A stretch of 64,000 nt of DNA from NCBI GenBank assembly GCA_005882275.1, contig VBAK01000107.1:1-64000 (forward strand), read 5' to 3'. Of this stretch, positions 37,701-46,116 are shown one piece after another. The notes under the pieces are model-generated. The model did not search any database, had not been told where the DNA came from, and saw only the letters and a list, made by a program, of their open reading frames with translations. Source of the stretch: Candidatus Segetimicrobium genomatis (GTDB lineage: Bacteria > Sysuimicrobiota > Sysuimicrobiia > Sysuimicrobiales > Segetimicrobiaceae). Within the stretch, counting starts at the first letter, position 1, and each line of letters starts with the position of its first letter. A program made the translations under genes and the position numbers.

Positions 37701-37943
37701 ATGATCCCGCTCGCCATCTCGACCGGCGTGGGGGCGGCGACCAACCGGGCGATGAGCTCGGTCATCATCGGCGGACAGGTGATGTCCCTGCTGCTGACGC
37801 TGGTGGCGATCCCGGTGATGTACTCGCTGTTCGACGACCTCCGGGGGCTCCGGGTCGGCGGCTGGCTGGCGGTCCCGCGCCGTTTGTGGGAGGCCCGAGG
37901 CGGGACGCCCCGCGAGCGGACGCCGTTCCCGCTCCGCCCGTAG
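34740..37943 (+). CDS. RND multidrug efflux pump, HAE1 family (AcrB-like)
   Basis: Proton-driven inner membrane pump of 1067 residues. It has the N-terminal GLSIRRPVLASVIVLAMVF, the DPGASPEEIE motif of the porter domain, proton-relay aspartates in GIVIDDAIVVLENI and the TM10 lysine in FGVVKKNAILQIDRAN. Two large periplasmic loops (about 40-330 and 565-870) flank the helices. ATG with GAGGAGG. Substrates cannot be read from sequence; the HAE1 group exports hydrophobic and amphiphilic compounds. Confidence 0.95.
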   Translation: MQGLAGLSIRRPVLASVIVLAMVFMGVFSYAKLNIERWPNIDIPIIVVTVTDPGASPEEIESDVTNKIEDAVNSVSGIDHLQSTSAESVSIVMVQFVLEKNIDVAAQEIQNKINAIPDLPAGVDPPTVSKIDPSAFPVMTLALSANRPVRDISEFADKVLRPQLESTLGVGQVTLIGGQPRQINVWVDPDLLASYGLPVTSVLHAVQNQNVQLPAGHVDQGNTQVTLRALSRITSPQELANVGLATRNGQPVRVGDVARIEDGAAEPVTTANVNGTPAVLLSIQKQSGTNALNVVHALKERLRAIQPVLTPGYTLRIVRDQSVFVEASTHAVQEHLVIGSILAALVVLVFLWNWRSTLIAALAIPTSIIATFTLIAALGLTLNTITLLALALVVGIVIDDAIVVLENIYRLLKEKGMPPVQAAIEGTREIGPAVTATTISLIAVFLPLAFMSGIVGRFMRSFGWTMAFAIGVSLIVSFTLTPSLSARWLGGGKRRPAGAPGDPLEIENGEAVNRGPDGEQHRGRVYSALDHGYRWLLEHALRRRWAVVVLTLLVLFSIGPIGAAVNKNFLPEDDQSQLEVVVRAPEGWTLQATDRFATQMAAEIRQLPGMDYTIVTAGDDPQHTPNRFTIFAKMVDLDKRSISQQAMYGRVRDLIQSRHGYLGLQVQVEAVSEFGGSGGFQPVDYVVSGPDLGVLTRVGDQGIQILRSIPGVVDPRSSLISGAPQLGVQVDRARAADLGVNAVDAANALYMLVQGVEVKTAKYTEAGQQYKIVIRADKQHRSDQDLLAQLPVSSPSQGVVALEQVVSTARGVGPSEISHFNRRRQVELTANLLPTASQQAVLQQLDKKIRSLGLGPQYDMTFTGQAIEQGRQAAAFMQSFMLSFLFMYLVLAAQFESWLHPVTILLSLPLTVPFALLSILFLHGSLNILSQLGILVLFGVVKKNAILQIDRANHLRVLGLDRNAAIVQASRDRLRPILMTTIAFVAGMIPLAISTGVGAATNRAMSSVIIGGQVMSLLLTLVAIPVMYSLFDDLRGLRVGGWLAVPRRLWEARGGTPRERTPFPLRP

Positions 37944-38019
37944 CGACGTCGCCGGCGCGCCCCGCAGGCCGGAATCGGATCTTGCCGGGAGTGTGGATGT
38001 CCCCAGGGGGGTTGATGAA

Positions 38020-39489
38020 ATGAGAGATCGGTTTGTCGTTCTGATCGTCGTCTGCGCGCTCGCGCTGGCCGCGCCTGCGGCGCAGCCCGCCGGAGCGCAG
38101 CAGGCGCCCCCGGCGCCCACGCCGGCGCCCGGCATGCCGCCGGCGCCGGGGACCCCCTCGGCGCCCGCGTTGGGTCCGATCCCGGCGATCCCGCCGGTCC
38201 CGACGCTCGCGCCGCGCCCGCTGACGCTGGCCGACGCGGTCACCACCGCGCTGCAGAACAGCTTCCAGACCCGCCAGGCGGCGCTCGCGGTCGCGATCGC
38301 CCGGGCGCAGCTGCGGGAAGCGGAGGCTCAGAAGGCCGTCACCCTGGGCGGGTCGGCGAGCTTCACGGACAACTCCCAGTGCTGCGGCGGCTCGCCGGTG
38401 AGCGGGACCATCTCGATCCCCAGCAGCGGGATCAGCAACGCGCCGTTCACGGCGACCGGGATCGGGGGCAGCGCGGCCACGAACACCGTGTTTGCCCTGA
38501 CCCTCAAATACCCCCTGTACACCGGCGGGGCGCTGGAGGCGCAGATCGCGATCGCCCGGGCGAACGAAGTCATCGCGGAGGCGCAGTTCGCCGCGGCGGC
38601 GGAGCAGGTCGTGTTCTCCGTCCGGCAGGCGTATTACTCCGTGACGGCGTCCGAGGCCAACGTTGGATCGGCGCAGCGCTCGGTCGACGCCGCGCGCGAA
38701 AACGTTCGGGTCGCGGCGGCGCGCGTGCAGGTGGGCACCTCTCCTCAGTTCGACCTGCTGCAGGCGCAGGTGCAGCTCGCCCAGTCGGCGCAGGCGCTGA
38801 CCCAGGCCAGGACGGCCCTATCGCAAAGCCAGCAGAATCTGGCCGCGACCCTGGTGCTCCCGTTGCCGACCACGGTCGTGCCGGCCGGGTTCTCCGGCCT
38901 TCCCGAGGTTCCCCAGGACGTGGACGCCCTGATCGGGCAGGCCCTGCAGCGCCGGCCGGAGATTGCGGCGGCCCGGGCCGGCGAGGTCGGCGCGCAGGCG
39001 GCGATCGACCTGGCCGCGTCGGGGCTGGCGCCCAACATCACGGTCCAGGCCGGTCCGCAGATCCAGACGAGCGATCCCACCACCAGGGACGCGGTCAACC
39101 TCACCGGCACCATCACGCTCACGCTCGCCATCCTCGACGGCGGGCTGACCCAGGCGAAAGTGGAAGAGGCCCGCTCCCGGCTTCAGTCGGCCAAGGTGAC
39201 CGAGGAGCAGACCCGGCAGCAGGTGGAGCTCGACGTCCGGAACGCCTACCTGTCGCTGGGGAACGCCGCGGACGTCCTGCGCTCGGCCCTGGCGGGACAG
39301 ACGGCGGCGCGCGAAGCGCTGCGCATCGCCAACGTCCGGTTCCAGGCGGGCGTGGGGACGCAGCTGGAGGTCGTGACCGCCGTGCAGAATCTTTCGACGG
39401 CGGATACCAACGTCACCCAGGCCGCGTTCCAGTACTATGTGGCCCTCGCCCAACTCGACCGCGCGATCGGGGTGCAGGTGAAGATCTGA
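38020..39489 (+). CDS. TolC-family outer membrane efflux protein
   Basis: Outer membrane channel of the tripartite efflux system, 489 residues. It has a signal peptide (FVVLIVVCALALAAPAAQPAGAQ), a Pro/Ala-rich linker, then the duplicated OEP domain with long coiled helices (SQFDLLQAQVQLAQSAQALTQ; ARSRLQSAKVTEEQ) and strand segments rich in small residues. The ATG at 38020 follows AGGGGGG; an upstream GTG at 37993 is possible. It shows that the organism has an outer membrane. Confidence 0.92.
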   Translation: MRDRFVVLIVVCALALAAPAAQPAGAQQAPPAPTPAPGMPPAPGTPSAPALGPIPAIPPVPTLAPRPLTLADAVTTALQNSFQTRQAALAVAIARAQLREAEAQKAVTLGGSASFTDNSQCCGGSPVSGTISIPSSGISNAPFTATGIGGSAATNTVFALTLKYPLYTGGALEAQIAIARANEVIAEAQFAAAAEQVVFSVRQAYYSVTASEANVGSAQRSVDAARENVRVAAARVQVGTSPQFDLLQAQVQLAQSAQALTQARTALSQSQQNLAATLVLPLPTTVVPAGFSGLPEVPQDVDALIGQALQRRPEIAAARAGEVGAQAAIDLAASGLAPNITVQAGPQIQTSDPTTRDAVNLTGTITLTLAILDGGLTQAKVEEARSRLQSAKVTEEQTRQQVELDVRNAYLSLGNAADVLRSALAGQTAAREALRIANVRFQAGVGTQLEVVTAVQNLSTADTNVTQAAFQYYVALAQLDRAIGVQVKI

Positions 39490-39546
39490 TGGCCGGACAA
39501 GCGGGTGTCATGCGATGCGGCAGCTCCCCGTGGAGGTGATGGAGTG

Positions 39547-39930
39547 ATGACAGGTAAGCGCGTCGTCAAAACCGAGCAGGCGCCCCCGGCGATCGGTCCC
39601 TACTCGCAGGCCATTGCCGCGAACGGGCTGGTCTTGACGGCGGGCCAGATCCCGCTCGATCCGCGTACCGGCCAACTGGTCCCCGGGGACATCCGGGTCC
39701 AAACCAAACGCGTCTTGGACAATCTGAAAGCCGTCCTGGAGGCCGCGGGGTCCTCGATGGACAAGGTCGTCAAGACCACCGTGTTTCTGCGCGACCTGAA
39801 CGACTTCGGGGCGATGAACGAGGTCTACGGCGAGTACTTCAGAGAGAATCCCCCTGCGCGGTCGACCGTGCAGGCCGCCAAGCTCCCGCGGGACGCGGCG
39901 GTAGAGATCGAGGCGATGGCACTGGCGTAG
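39547..39930 (+). CDS. ridA: RidA family reactive imine deaminase
   Basis: YjgF/YER057c/UK114 family; hydrolyses enamine/imine intermediates such as 2-aminoacrylate made by PLP enzymes. 127 residues with N-terminal APPAIGPYSQAI, GQIPLDP, and the catalytic-site arginine and glutamate region NPPARSTVQAAKLPRDAAVEIE. The ATG at 39547 is preceded by GGAGGTGATGG. It may be read from the efflux transcript, but need not be functionally linked; PLP enzymes MetC and ThrC are in the window. Confidence 0.93.
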   Translation: MTGKRVVKTEQAPPAIGPYSQAIAANGLVLTAGQIPLDPRTGQLVPGDIRVQTKRVLDNLKAVLEAAGSSMDKVVKTTVFLRDLNDFGAMNEVYGEYFRENPPARSTVQAAKLPRDAAVEIEAMALA

Positions 39931-39975
39931 CGCCGGCCCCCAGTTGTCGCCTGTGGGTTCGTGCGGTACGATGGC

Positions 39976-40010
39976 GGTAAGGCCGATCGAAGCGTGGACT
40001 AGCGCCAAGG
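39976..40010 (+). repeat. dispersed repeat copy C just upstream of tRNA-Gln
   Basis: One unit: GGTAAGGCCGATCGAAGC, then GTGGACTAG and CGCCAAGG. It ends eight bases before the tRNA. It is closest to copy A in its first 18 bases (one difference) and to copies B and D in the rest. Confidence 0.75.
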
Positions 40011-40018
40011 GAACCCGC

Positions 40019-40092
40019 TGGGGGGTCGGCTAACGGTAGGCCATCAGACTTTGGATCTGAGTGTCCAGGTTCGAATCCTGGCCCCCCAGCCA
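40019..40092 (+). tRNA. tRNA-Gln (UUG anticodon)
   Basis: A 74-base cloverleaf with encoded CCA. The acceptor stem is TGGGGGG with CCCCCCA (U1-A72, as usual in tRNA-Gln), discriminator G. The anticodon stem TCAGA/TCTGA encloses CTTTGGA, so the anticodon is TTG. The T arm is CCAGG-TTCGAAT-CCTGG. Anticodon UUG reads both glutamine codons. Confidence 0.95.
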
Positions 40093-40245
40093 CCCCGTTC
40101 TGAAGCCCGGGTGTACGGTGTGATCCCCCGATCTGCCGTCTAATAGCCCATGCGTTGGGCAATATAACACAGAGGATGGGCAGGCCCCGTCCACCCGGTC
40201 ATGTGATCGGCCTCTGATGTTCAACCGCACGCCGGAGACCTGAGT

Positions 40246-42510
40246 ATGAATCTTGCAGCGCTGAGAGGGGTTGGGGGCGTCTTCTGCGCCGTGGTGGCGG
40301 CCGGCGTTCTCGCGCTGCCGCACTACTCCACCGATCTGTGGCCCGCCCTCGTCCTTCTATTTATAGGACTGGGGATCCTCGGCATGCCGATCGTCGAACA
40401 GGTGGTCGGTCTGGCGGGCGGAGCGGCCGCCGCGTCGCGGCAGACGTCCCCCTCGCCCCATCTGCTCGAGGAGGCGATGCGGGGTCTGCCGCAGGCGGTC
40501 ATCGTCCTGAACGACGAGAAGGTCGTCCTCTGGAATGCCGCGGCCGAGCGTCTCTTTGGGTGGAGCGCGCAGGAAACCGCCGGCCGGCCGCTGCCCTTCG
40601 CCCTGGGCGGCGAAGCGGTCCCGCCCGACGTCGCGGAAGCGGCGGCGCGTCCGCGGACGAAGGCCGGGGCGCCGATCGATAGCGCGGTCGTCTCCTCGCT
40701 GCTGCGCGATTCACAGGGACGGGTGACGGGGCGGATGCTTGTGTTCGCGGGTCCCGCCGGCCCCGCGCGTCCGGAGGACCGCGACCCGTTCCAGGCCGCG
40801 CTGCTGGAACTGCCCACGTCGATCGGCGTCGCCGCGTCATCGGCCACCAACATCTCGATGGTGCAGGAGATCAGGAACCGCCTCCAGATCCAGAGCCACG
40901 TGGCCTCCGTGAGCCGGGCCCTCAGCCGCCTCGCGCCGTCGGCCGAGGTGATGAAGACCATCGGGGAGGCCGCGCTCTCGCTCGGCAAGGCCGATCGCGC
41001 CGCGGTGTACCTGCGTCAGCCCGACGGAGCCGTTTCGTGTCCCTGGTCTCGGGGGCTCTCCGAGTCGTACGTCGCGCAGGTCATGCGCTACGCCCAGGCC
41101 ATCGCCGGCGGACGCATCATGGATTGGACCAAGCCCGATCTGCTGGAGATCTCCGGGCGCGGCATCGACGGTTCCGCCCCGGCACTCTACAACGACGTGA
41201 CGGCGCTGCCCCACGGCGCGGCGGTCCCGAAATTGACCCAGGTCGAGGGGTACCGCGCCCTGGCCAACTGGCCGCTCGTCCGCGAGGGGGAGATCCTCGG
41301 TCTCGTCTGCTGCTATTACAACGCCGGGCGCACCTGGACCGAGATCGAGCAGGAGTCGTTCCGCGCGTTCTGCCAGGCGGCGGCGGACGCGATCGACAAC
41401 GGCCGGCGGTACGACGAGCAGGCCCAGCGGGCCGCCGACCTGGAGGTGTTCTTCGACCTGAGCAAGCGGCTCAGGGTCGCCCGGAACCCTGAGGCGATCT
41501 ACCCGATCCTCGTCGGGCAGGCCATGAATCTCACCCGCGCGGAGAAAGGGATGCTGTTCCTGCTCGAACCCAAGGGTGCGGCAATGGCGTGCGTGTATAT
41601 GGCGGGGCTGCCGCCGGAAGCGCGGGGCGAGGCGTTCCCGACCTCCGGCAGCGCGTTTGGCAAAGTGGCCGAAACCGGGACGCCGTACCGCACGGACAAC
41701 CTCGGCGGCGAGCCGCTGCCCGTCTGGCTGAACGTCTACCGATCGATCGGCCCGGCGGCCATCGTGCCGGTGCGGTCGGAGTCCGAGATCATCGGGACGC
41801 TGGCCCTCGGCCGGGAGCGGGGGCCCGCCGCCCGTCCGTTCGCGGACGCCGAGATCCGGCTCCTGGAGGGGATCGCCGACATCGGAGGCACGGCCGTCCG
41901 CCGCGCCAAGCTCTTCCAAAACCTCGAGAACTCCTACCTGCAGATGGTGTTGAGCCTCGCCCGGACGATGGACGCGCGCGACCACTACACGTCGGGTCAC
42001 AGCGAGCGCATCGCGGTGTGGGCCGAAGAAGTGGCCCGCGCGCTCGGATGCGACGAGGCGGCGGTCCAGGAGATCCGCTGGGGGGCGCTGCTGCACGATA
42101 TCGGCAAGATCGGCGTGCCCGACGAGATCCTCCGCAAGCCCTCCGACCTCACGGAAGAGGAGTGGGCGGTGATGCGCCAGCATCCGATCATCGGGGAGGA
42201 GATCCTCGCCTCGACGGATCGGATGCGCGGCGTCGCCAGGATCGTCCGGCACCATCAGGAGAAGTGGAACGGCACCGGGTATCCGGACAAACTCCGGGGG
42301 GAGGAGATCCCCCTGGGCGCGCGCATCCTGGCCGTGGTGGACAGCTACAGCGCCATCACCGACGACCGGCCGTACAAGAAGGCGCGGAGCCATGAGTCGG
42401 CCATCGCCGAACTGCGCCGGTGTGCGGGCACCCAGTTCGACCCCGAGGTGGTCGACGCGTTCCGCCGGGTCGTGCACCGGGCCCGGGCGCAGCCGGGACG
42501 GGCTCAGTGA
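40246..42510 (+). CDS. PAS-GAF-HD-GYP signalling protein (c-di-GMP phosphodiesterase)
   Basis: Membrane-associated sensor of 754 residues. Two N-terminal membrane helices (about 7-25 and 33-55) are followed by a PAS domain (about 75-150), two GAF domains (about 215-390 and 395-560) and a C-terminal HD-GYP domain. Catalytic features are intact: GHSERIA, LLHDIGKIGVPDEIL with HD, HHQEKWNGTGYP with the GYP loop, and ARILAVVDSYSAITDDRPY. It should degrade c-di-GMP in response to a small-molecule or redox signal. ATG 40246 follows GGAGACC. No diguanylate cyclase is in the window. Confidence 0.93.
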   Translation: MNLAALRGVGGVFCAVVAAGVLALPHYSTDLWPALVLLFIGLGILGMPIVEQVVGLAGGAAAASRQTSPSPHLLEEAMRGLPQAVIVLNDEKVVLWNAAAERLFGWSAQETAGRPLPFALGGEAVPPDVAEAAARPRTKAGAPIDSAVVSSLLRDSQGRVTGRMLVFAGPAGPARPEDRDPFQAALLELPTSIGVAASSATNISMVQEIRNRLQIQSHVASVSRALSRLAPSAEVMKTIGEAALSLGKADRAAVYLRQPDGAVSCPWSRGLSESYVAQVMRYAQAIAGGRIMDWTKPDLLEISGRGIDGSAPALYNDVTALPHGAAVPKLTQVEGYRALANWPLVREGEILGLVCCYYNAGRTWTEIEQESFRAFCQAAADAIDNGRRYDEQAQRAADLEVFFDLSKRLRVARNPEAIYPILVGQAMNLTRAEKGMLFLLEPKGAAMACVYMAGLPPEARGEAFPTSGSAFGKVAETGTPYRTDNLGGEPLPVWLNVYRSIGPAAIVPVRSESEIIGTLALGRERGPAARPFADAEIRLLEGIADIGGTAVRRAKLFQNLENSYLQMVLSLARTMDARDHYTSGHSERIAVWAEEVARALGCDEAAVQEIRWGALLHDIGKIGVPDEILRKPSDLTEEEWAVMRQHPIIGEEILASTDRMRGVARIVRHHQEKWNGTGYPDKLRGEEIPLGARILAVVDSYSAITDDRPYKKARSHESAIAELRRCAGTQFDPEVVDAFRRVVHRARAQPGRAQ

Positions 42511-42616
42511 CCGGCGCCCCGCGGAGCGCTGTGCCCGCGTAGCGCGGCGTCGGCGACCGCAGGGGCCGTGCTGCCCCGCCGCGAATGCTCCGGAGAGGGG
42601 TCGGGGAGGCGGGAAG

Positions 42617-43969
42617 GTGGAGCAGCCGGCCGCCGTGATTCTGGCCGCAGGCCGAGGTACGCGGATGAAGTCGAACCTCCCCAAGGTCCTGCACCCCCTG
42701 TGCGGCCGCCCGATGGTGTCGTACGCCGCGGACGCCGCGCGGCGCGCGGGGGTGAGGCGCCCGGTCCTCGTGGTCGGACGAGACGACGCCGCGGTGCGCG
42801 CGGCGCTGGGGTCCCTCTTCGGCTACGCCGTCCAGCGCCGGCCGCTCGGGACCGGCCACGCGGTCGCCCAGGCGCTGTCCGGACTGCGCGGACACCGGTT
42901 GACGTATGTGACCTACGCCGACATGCCCTTCGTCTCGCCGGCGACGCTGCGAGCGCTGGGGGCGGCGGTGCGGGGGGATGTCGTCGCCGCCCTGGCCACC
43001 ACGATCGCCCAGCACGACCATCGCTTCGGCCGGATCGTCCGGGATGACCAGCGCCGGTTTGTGCGGATCGTGGAGGACAGGGACGCCGCCCCCGAGGAGC
43101 GGGCGATCCGCGAGGTCAATCTCGGGGTCTACTGCTTCCGCCTGCCCGAGTTGCGGCGGGTCCTCCGGCGGATCCGCCCGGACAACCGCCAGCGCGAGTA
43201 CTACCTGACCGACGCGGTGAACCTGCTGGCCCAAGACGGCCGGGTGGTCACGGTCGCGGTGACCGATCCGGACGAGGCGATTGGGATCAACAGCCGCGAG
43301 GAATTGTCCGAGGCGGAGCGCGCCATGCGCCGCCGGATCCTTCAGCGCCTGATGGAGTCCGGGGTGACGGTGGTCGACCCCGCGACCACGTTCGTCGACG
43401 AGACGGTTCGGATCGGACGCGAGACCGTCATCCACCCGATGACGATCCTGACCGGGCGGACCGTGGTGGGCCCGGACTGCGTCATCGGCCCCGGCGCCCG
43501 GATCCGCGACTCGGTGGTGGCGCGGGGGGCCCGCGTCCGGGACTCGTCGCTGGAGGGAGCGCGGATCGGGGACGAATCGGTGGTGGGGCCGTACGCCCAC
43601 CTGCGTCCCGGCACCGTGGTCGGCCGGCGCGTGGAGATCGGCAACTACGCCGAGATGAAACAGGTGCGGGTGGGCGATCGGACGAAGGTTCACCACAAGA
43701 GCTACCTGGGGGACGCCTGGGTCGGGGCCGACGTCAACATCGGCGCCGGCACGATTACCTGCAACTACGGGCTCGACCGCAAAAAGCACCGCACCACCAT
43801 CGGGGACGGCGCCTACATCGGGAGCGACTCGATGCTCGTCGCGCCGGTCCGGATCGGTCGGGGAGCGATCACGGGCGCCGGCGCGGTGGTCACCAAAGAC
43901 GTTCCGCCGCGCAGCGTGGCCGTCGGGGTTCCTGCCCGCGTCATCCGCGTTCTCGACGGCAGGCGCTAG
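42617..43969 (+). CDS. glmU: bifunctional UDP-GlcNAc pyrophosphorylase / GlcN-1-P acetyltransferase
   Basis: Makes UDP-N-acetylglucosamine for peptidoglycan and LPS. 450 residues: N-terminal uridyltransferase with LAAGRGTRM, PKVLHPLCGRPM, GTGHAVAQA and TYADMPF; linker helix; C-terminal left-handed beta-helix acyltransferase with hexapeptide repeats and the IGAGTITCNYGLDRKKH active-site segment. The frame is open well upstream, but the GTG at 42617 with GGAGG before it gives the canonical N-terminus. Followed in 13 bases by prs, a common pair. Confidence 0.96.
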   Translation: MEQPAAVILAAGRGTRMKSNLPKVLHPLCGRPMVSYAADAARRAGVRRPVLVVGRDDAAVRAALGSLFGYAVQRRPLGTGHAVAQALSGLRGHRLTYVTYADMPFVSPATLRALGAAVRGDVVAALATTIAQHDHRFGRIVRDDQRRFVRIVEDRDAAPEERAIREVNLGVYCFRLPELRRVLRRIRPDNRQREYYLTDAVNLLAQDGRVVTVAVTDPDEAIGINSREELSEAERAMRRRILQRLMESGVTVVDPATTFVDETVRIGRETVIHPMTILTGRTVVGPDCVIGPGARIRDSVVARGARVRDSSLEGARIGDESVVGPYAHLRPGTVVGRRVEIGNYAEMKQVRVGDRTKVHHKSYLGDAWVGADVNIGAGTITCNYGLDRKKHRTTIGDGAYIGSDSMLVAPVRIGRGAITGAGAVVTKDVPPRSVAVGVPARVIRVLDGRR

Positions 43970-43982
43970 GTCGGGAGGGCAC

Positions 43983-44966
43983 ATGGCGGCCTCGGGCATC
44001 CGGGTCTTCAGCGGGACGAGCAACCCGGATCTCGCCCGGGGGATCGCCGCCTACCTCGAGCTGTCGCTGGGCGCGATCGACGTCTTCCGCTTCGCCGACG
44101 GGGAGATCGGCGTCCGGATCGAGGAGAGCGTGCGCGGGGAGGACGTGTTCGTCGTCCAGCCCACCTGCCCCCCTGCGAGCGAGACACTGATGGAGCTGTT
44201 GGTGATCATCGATGCGGTGCGGCGCGCCAGCGCGGCCCGCATCACGGCCGTCATCCCGTACTTCGGCTACGCCCGTCAGGACCGCAAGATGAAGCCCCGG
44301 GAGCCGATCTCGGCCAAGCTGGTGGCCAACCTGCTGACGACCGCGGGGGCCCACCGCGTGCTCACGCTCGATCTCCATGCCGGGCAGCTGTGGGGGTTCT
44401 TCGATATCCCGCTCGACCACCTGCCCGGCCGGATGATCCTCGGGGATTACTTCCGGCGGCTCTCGCTCGAGAACGTCGTGGTCGTCTCGCCGGACATCGG
44501 CGGGGTGAAGCGGGCGCGGGAGTTCGCGGAGTACCTGCGGGCGCCGCTGGCGATCATCGACAAGCGGCGGGACCGTCCGAACCAGGTCGCCGAAGTGGTC
44601 CATGTCATCGGCAAGGTGTACCGGCGGACGGCCATCCTCGTCGATGACATCATCGATACCGGGGGCACTCTGGCGATGGGCGCGGAGGCCCTGATGCGGC
44701 GCGGGGTGCGCGACGTCTACGCCTGCTGCACCCACGCGATCCTCTCGCCGCTGGCCGCCGCCCGCATCCTGCGCTCGCCGATCCGCCAGCTGGTCGTCAC
44801 GGACAGCATCCCGGTGCCGCCGGAGAAGCGGACCGAAAAGGTCACCGTGATCTCCGTCGCCGGGCTGCTCGGGGAGGCGATCCGGCGCGTGCACGCGGAC
44901 CAGTCGGTGAGCGAATTGTTCGGGCAGCCGCCGCGGACGATGCAGCCGGCGGCCGAAGGGGAGTGA
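43983..44966 (+). CDS. prs: ribose-phosphate pyrophosphokinase
   Basis: Makes PRPP from ribose 5-phosphate and ATP; PRPP feeds purine, pyrimidine, His and Trp synthesis and signals to PurR. 327 residues with RVFSGTSNPDLARGIAAYL, FADGEIGVRI, YFGYARQDRK (ATP loop), DLHAGQLWGFFDIPLDHL and the PRPP loop ILVDDIIDTGGTLAMGAEAL. ATG 43983 follows TCGGGAGG. Usual length and position after glmU. Confidence 0.96.
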   Translation: MAASGIRVFSGTSNPDLARGIAAYLELSLGAIDVFRFADGEIGVRIEESVRGEDVFVVQPTCPPASETLMELLVIIDAVRRASAARITAVIPYFGYARQDRKMKPREPISAKLVANLLTTAGAHRVLTLDLHAGQLWGFFDIPLDHLPGRMILGDYFRRLSLENVVVVSPDIGGVKRAREFAEYLRAPLAIIDKRRDRPNQVAEVVHVIGKVYRRTAILVDDIIDTGGTLAMGAEALMRRGVRDVYACCTHAILSPLAAARILRSPIRQLVVTDSIPVPPEKRTEKVTVISVAGLLGEAIRRVHADQSVSELFGQPPRTMQPAAEGE

Positions 44967-44991
44967 GCCGGCCCGTCGGCCCCCGCTCCGT

Positions 44992-46116
44992 ATGCTGATC
45001 TCCCGCTTTCTCGTGGCCGCCGCGATCGGTCTGGTCATCAGCTACGCCGTCACCCCGCTGGTGCTCTGGACCGCGGTCCGGTTCCGGGTGCTGGCGCAGC
45101 CCGGCGGCCGGCACATCCACCGGACCCCGATCCCCCGCCTGGGGGGCATCGCGATCTACGCGGGGTTTCTCGTCGCCGTGATGGCCGGCCTGCCGCTCTC
45201 GCACGCGGTCCGCGTCGGCGTCGAGTCGCGCCAGGTGGTGCTGACGGTGCCCTACGTCCCCGGGGTCGACCGCCCGATCGTCGGACTGCTCCTGGGAGCG
45301 ACGCTGATCACGATGGTCGGCATCATCGACGACACCTGGGGGGTCTCGCCGCTGCAGAAGGTGCTCGGCCAGGTCGCCGCCGCGGCGATCCCGATCCAGT
45401 TCGGCATCGGCATGGACGTGCTGACGAACCCGATGGGAGGGATGATCTTCCTCGGACCCTTCGGCCTGGTGCTGACCGCCGTCTGGTTCGTGGCTCTGTC
45501 CAACGTCATGAACCTCATCGACGGCATCGACGGGCTCGCGACGGGCATCGCGACGATCGCCAGCGGCACGGTCCTCTTCGCCGCCTCCGCGGCCGGGGAC
45601 GTCCCGACGGCGATGCTGGCGGCGGCGTTGATCGGCAGCACGCTCGGGTTCCTCCCATACAATTACAACCCGGCGCGGATTTTTCTGGGCGATACCGGAT
45701 CGATGCTCCTCGGCTACCTCCTGGCCGGCCTCTCCGTGCTCGGCGCCTACAAGAGCTACACCGCGCTGGCGCTGCTCGTCCCGCTCGCCGCCCTCGGCGT
45801 GCCGGTGCTGGACACCGCGCTGGCCATCACGCGCCGCTGGCGCACCCGCCGGCCGATCTTCCAGGCCGATACCGAACACCTCCACCACCGCCTCCTGCGG
45901 CGCGGGCTGAGTCAGCGGCAGACCACGGTCGTGCTCTACCTGGTCACCGGCATCCTGGGTGTCGCGGCGCTGCTGGCGAGCGGCATCCACCGATTCTCGC
46001 TCGTCGCCGTCCTGGGATTCCTGCTGGCGGCGCTGGCCTTCGGCGCGCGCCGCACCGGATTGCTGTCCGCGCCGCGGGCCGCGCCGGCCGACGGGCACCA
46101 CAACTCCGCCACGTGA
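44992..46116 (+). CDS. WecA/TagO-like polyprenyl-phosphate GlcNAc-1-P transferase
   Basis: Polytopic enzyme (374 residues, about 11 membrane helices) of glycosyltransferase family 4 that starts lipid-linked glycan synthesis on undecaprenyl phosphate. Signature segments are HIHRTPIPRLGGIAIYAGF, the Mg2+-binding GIIDDTWGV, NLIDGIDGLA and the cytoplasmic EHLHHRLLRRG motif. This motif set separates WecA/TagO from MraY. The gene overlaps wecB by four bases, so UDP-GlcNAc/UDP-ManNAc-based cell-surface polymer synthesis is likely. Whether it makes O antigen, enterobacterial-type antigen or a teichoic-type linkage unit is open. Confidence 0.9.
   Translation: MLISRFLVAAAIGLVISYAVTPLVLWTAVRFRVLAQPGGRHIHRTPIPRLGGIAIYAGFLVAVMAGLPLSHAVRVGVESRQVVLTVPYVPGVDRPIVGLLLGATLITMVGIIDDTWGVSPLQKVLGQVAAAAIPIQFGIGMDVLTNPMGGMIFLGPFGLVLTAVWFVALSNVMNLIDGIDGLATGIATIASGTVLFAASAAGDVPTAMLAAALIGSTLGFLPYNYNPARIFLGDTGSMLLGYLLAGLSVLGAYKSYTALALLVPLAALGVPVLDTALAITRRWRTRRPIFQADTEHLHHRLLRRGLSQRQTTVVLYLVTGILGVAALLASGIHRFSLVAVLGFLLAALAFGARRTGLLSAPRAAPADGHHNSAT

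Noticed and set aside
34758-38246. A 1162-codon open frame antisense to the RND pump
   Set aside because: High GC keeps antisense frames open; composition is Arg/His/Asp/Gly-rich without domains, and the sense strand encodes a clear HAE1 pump.
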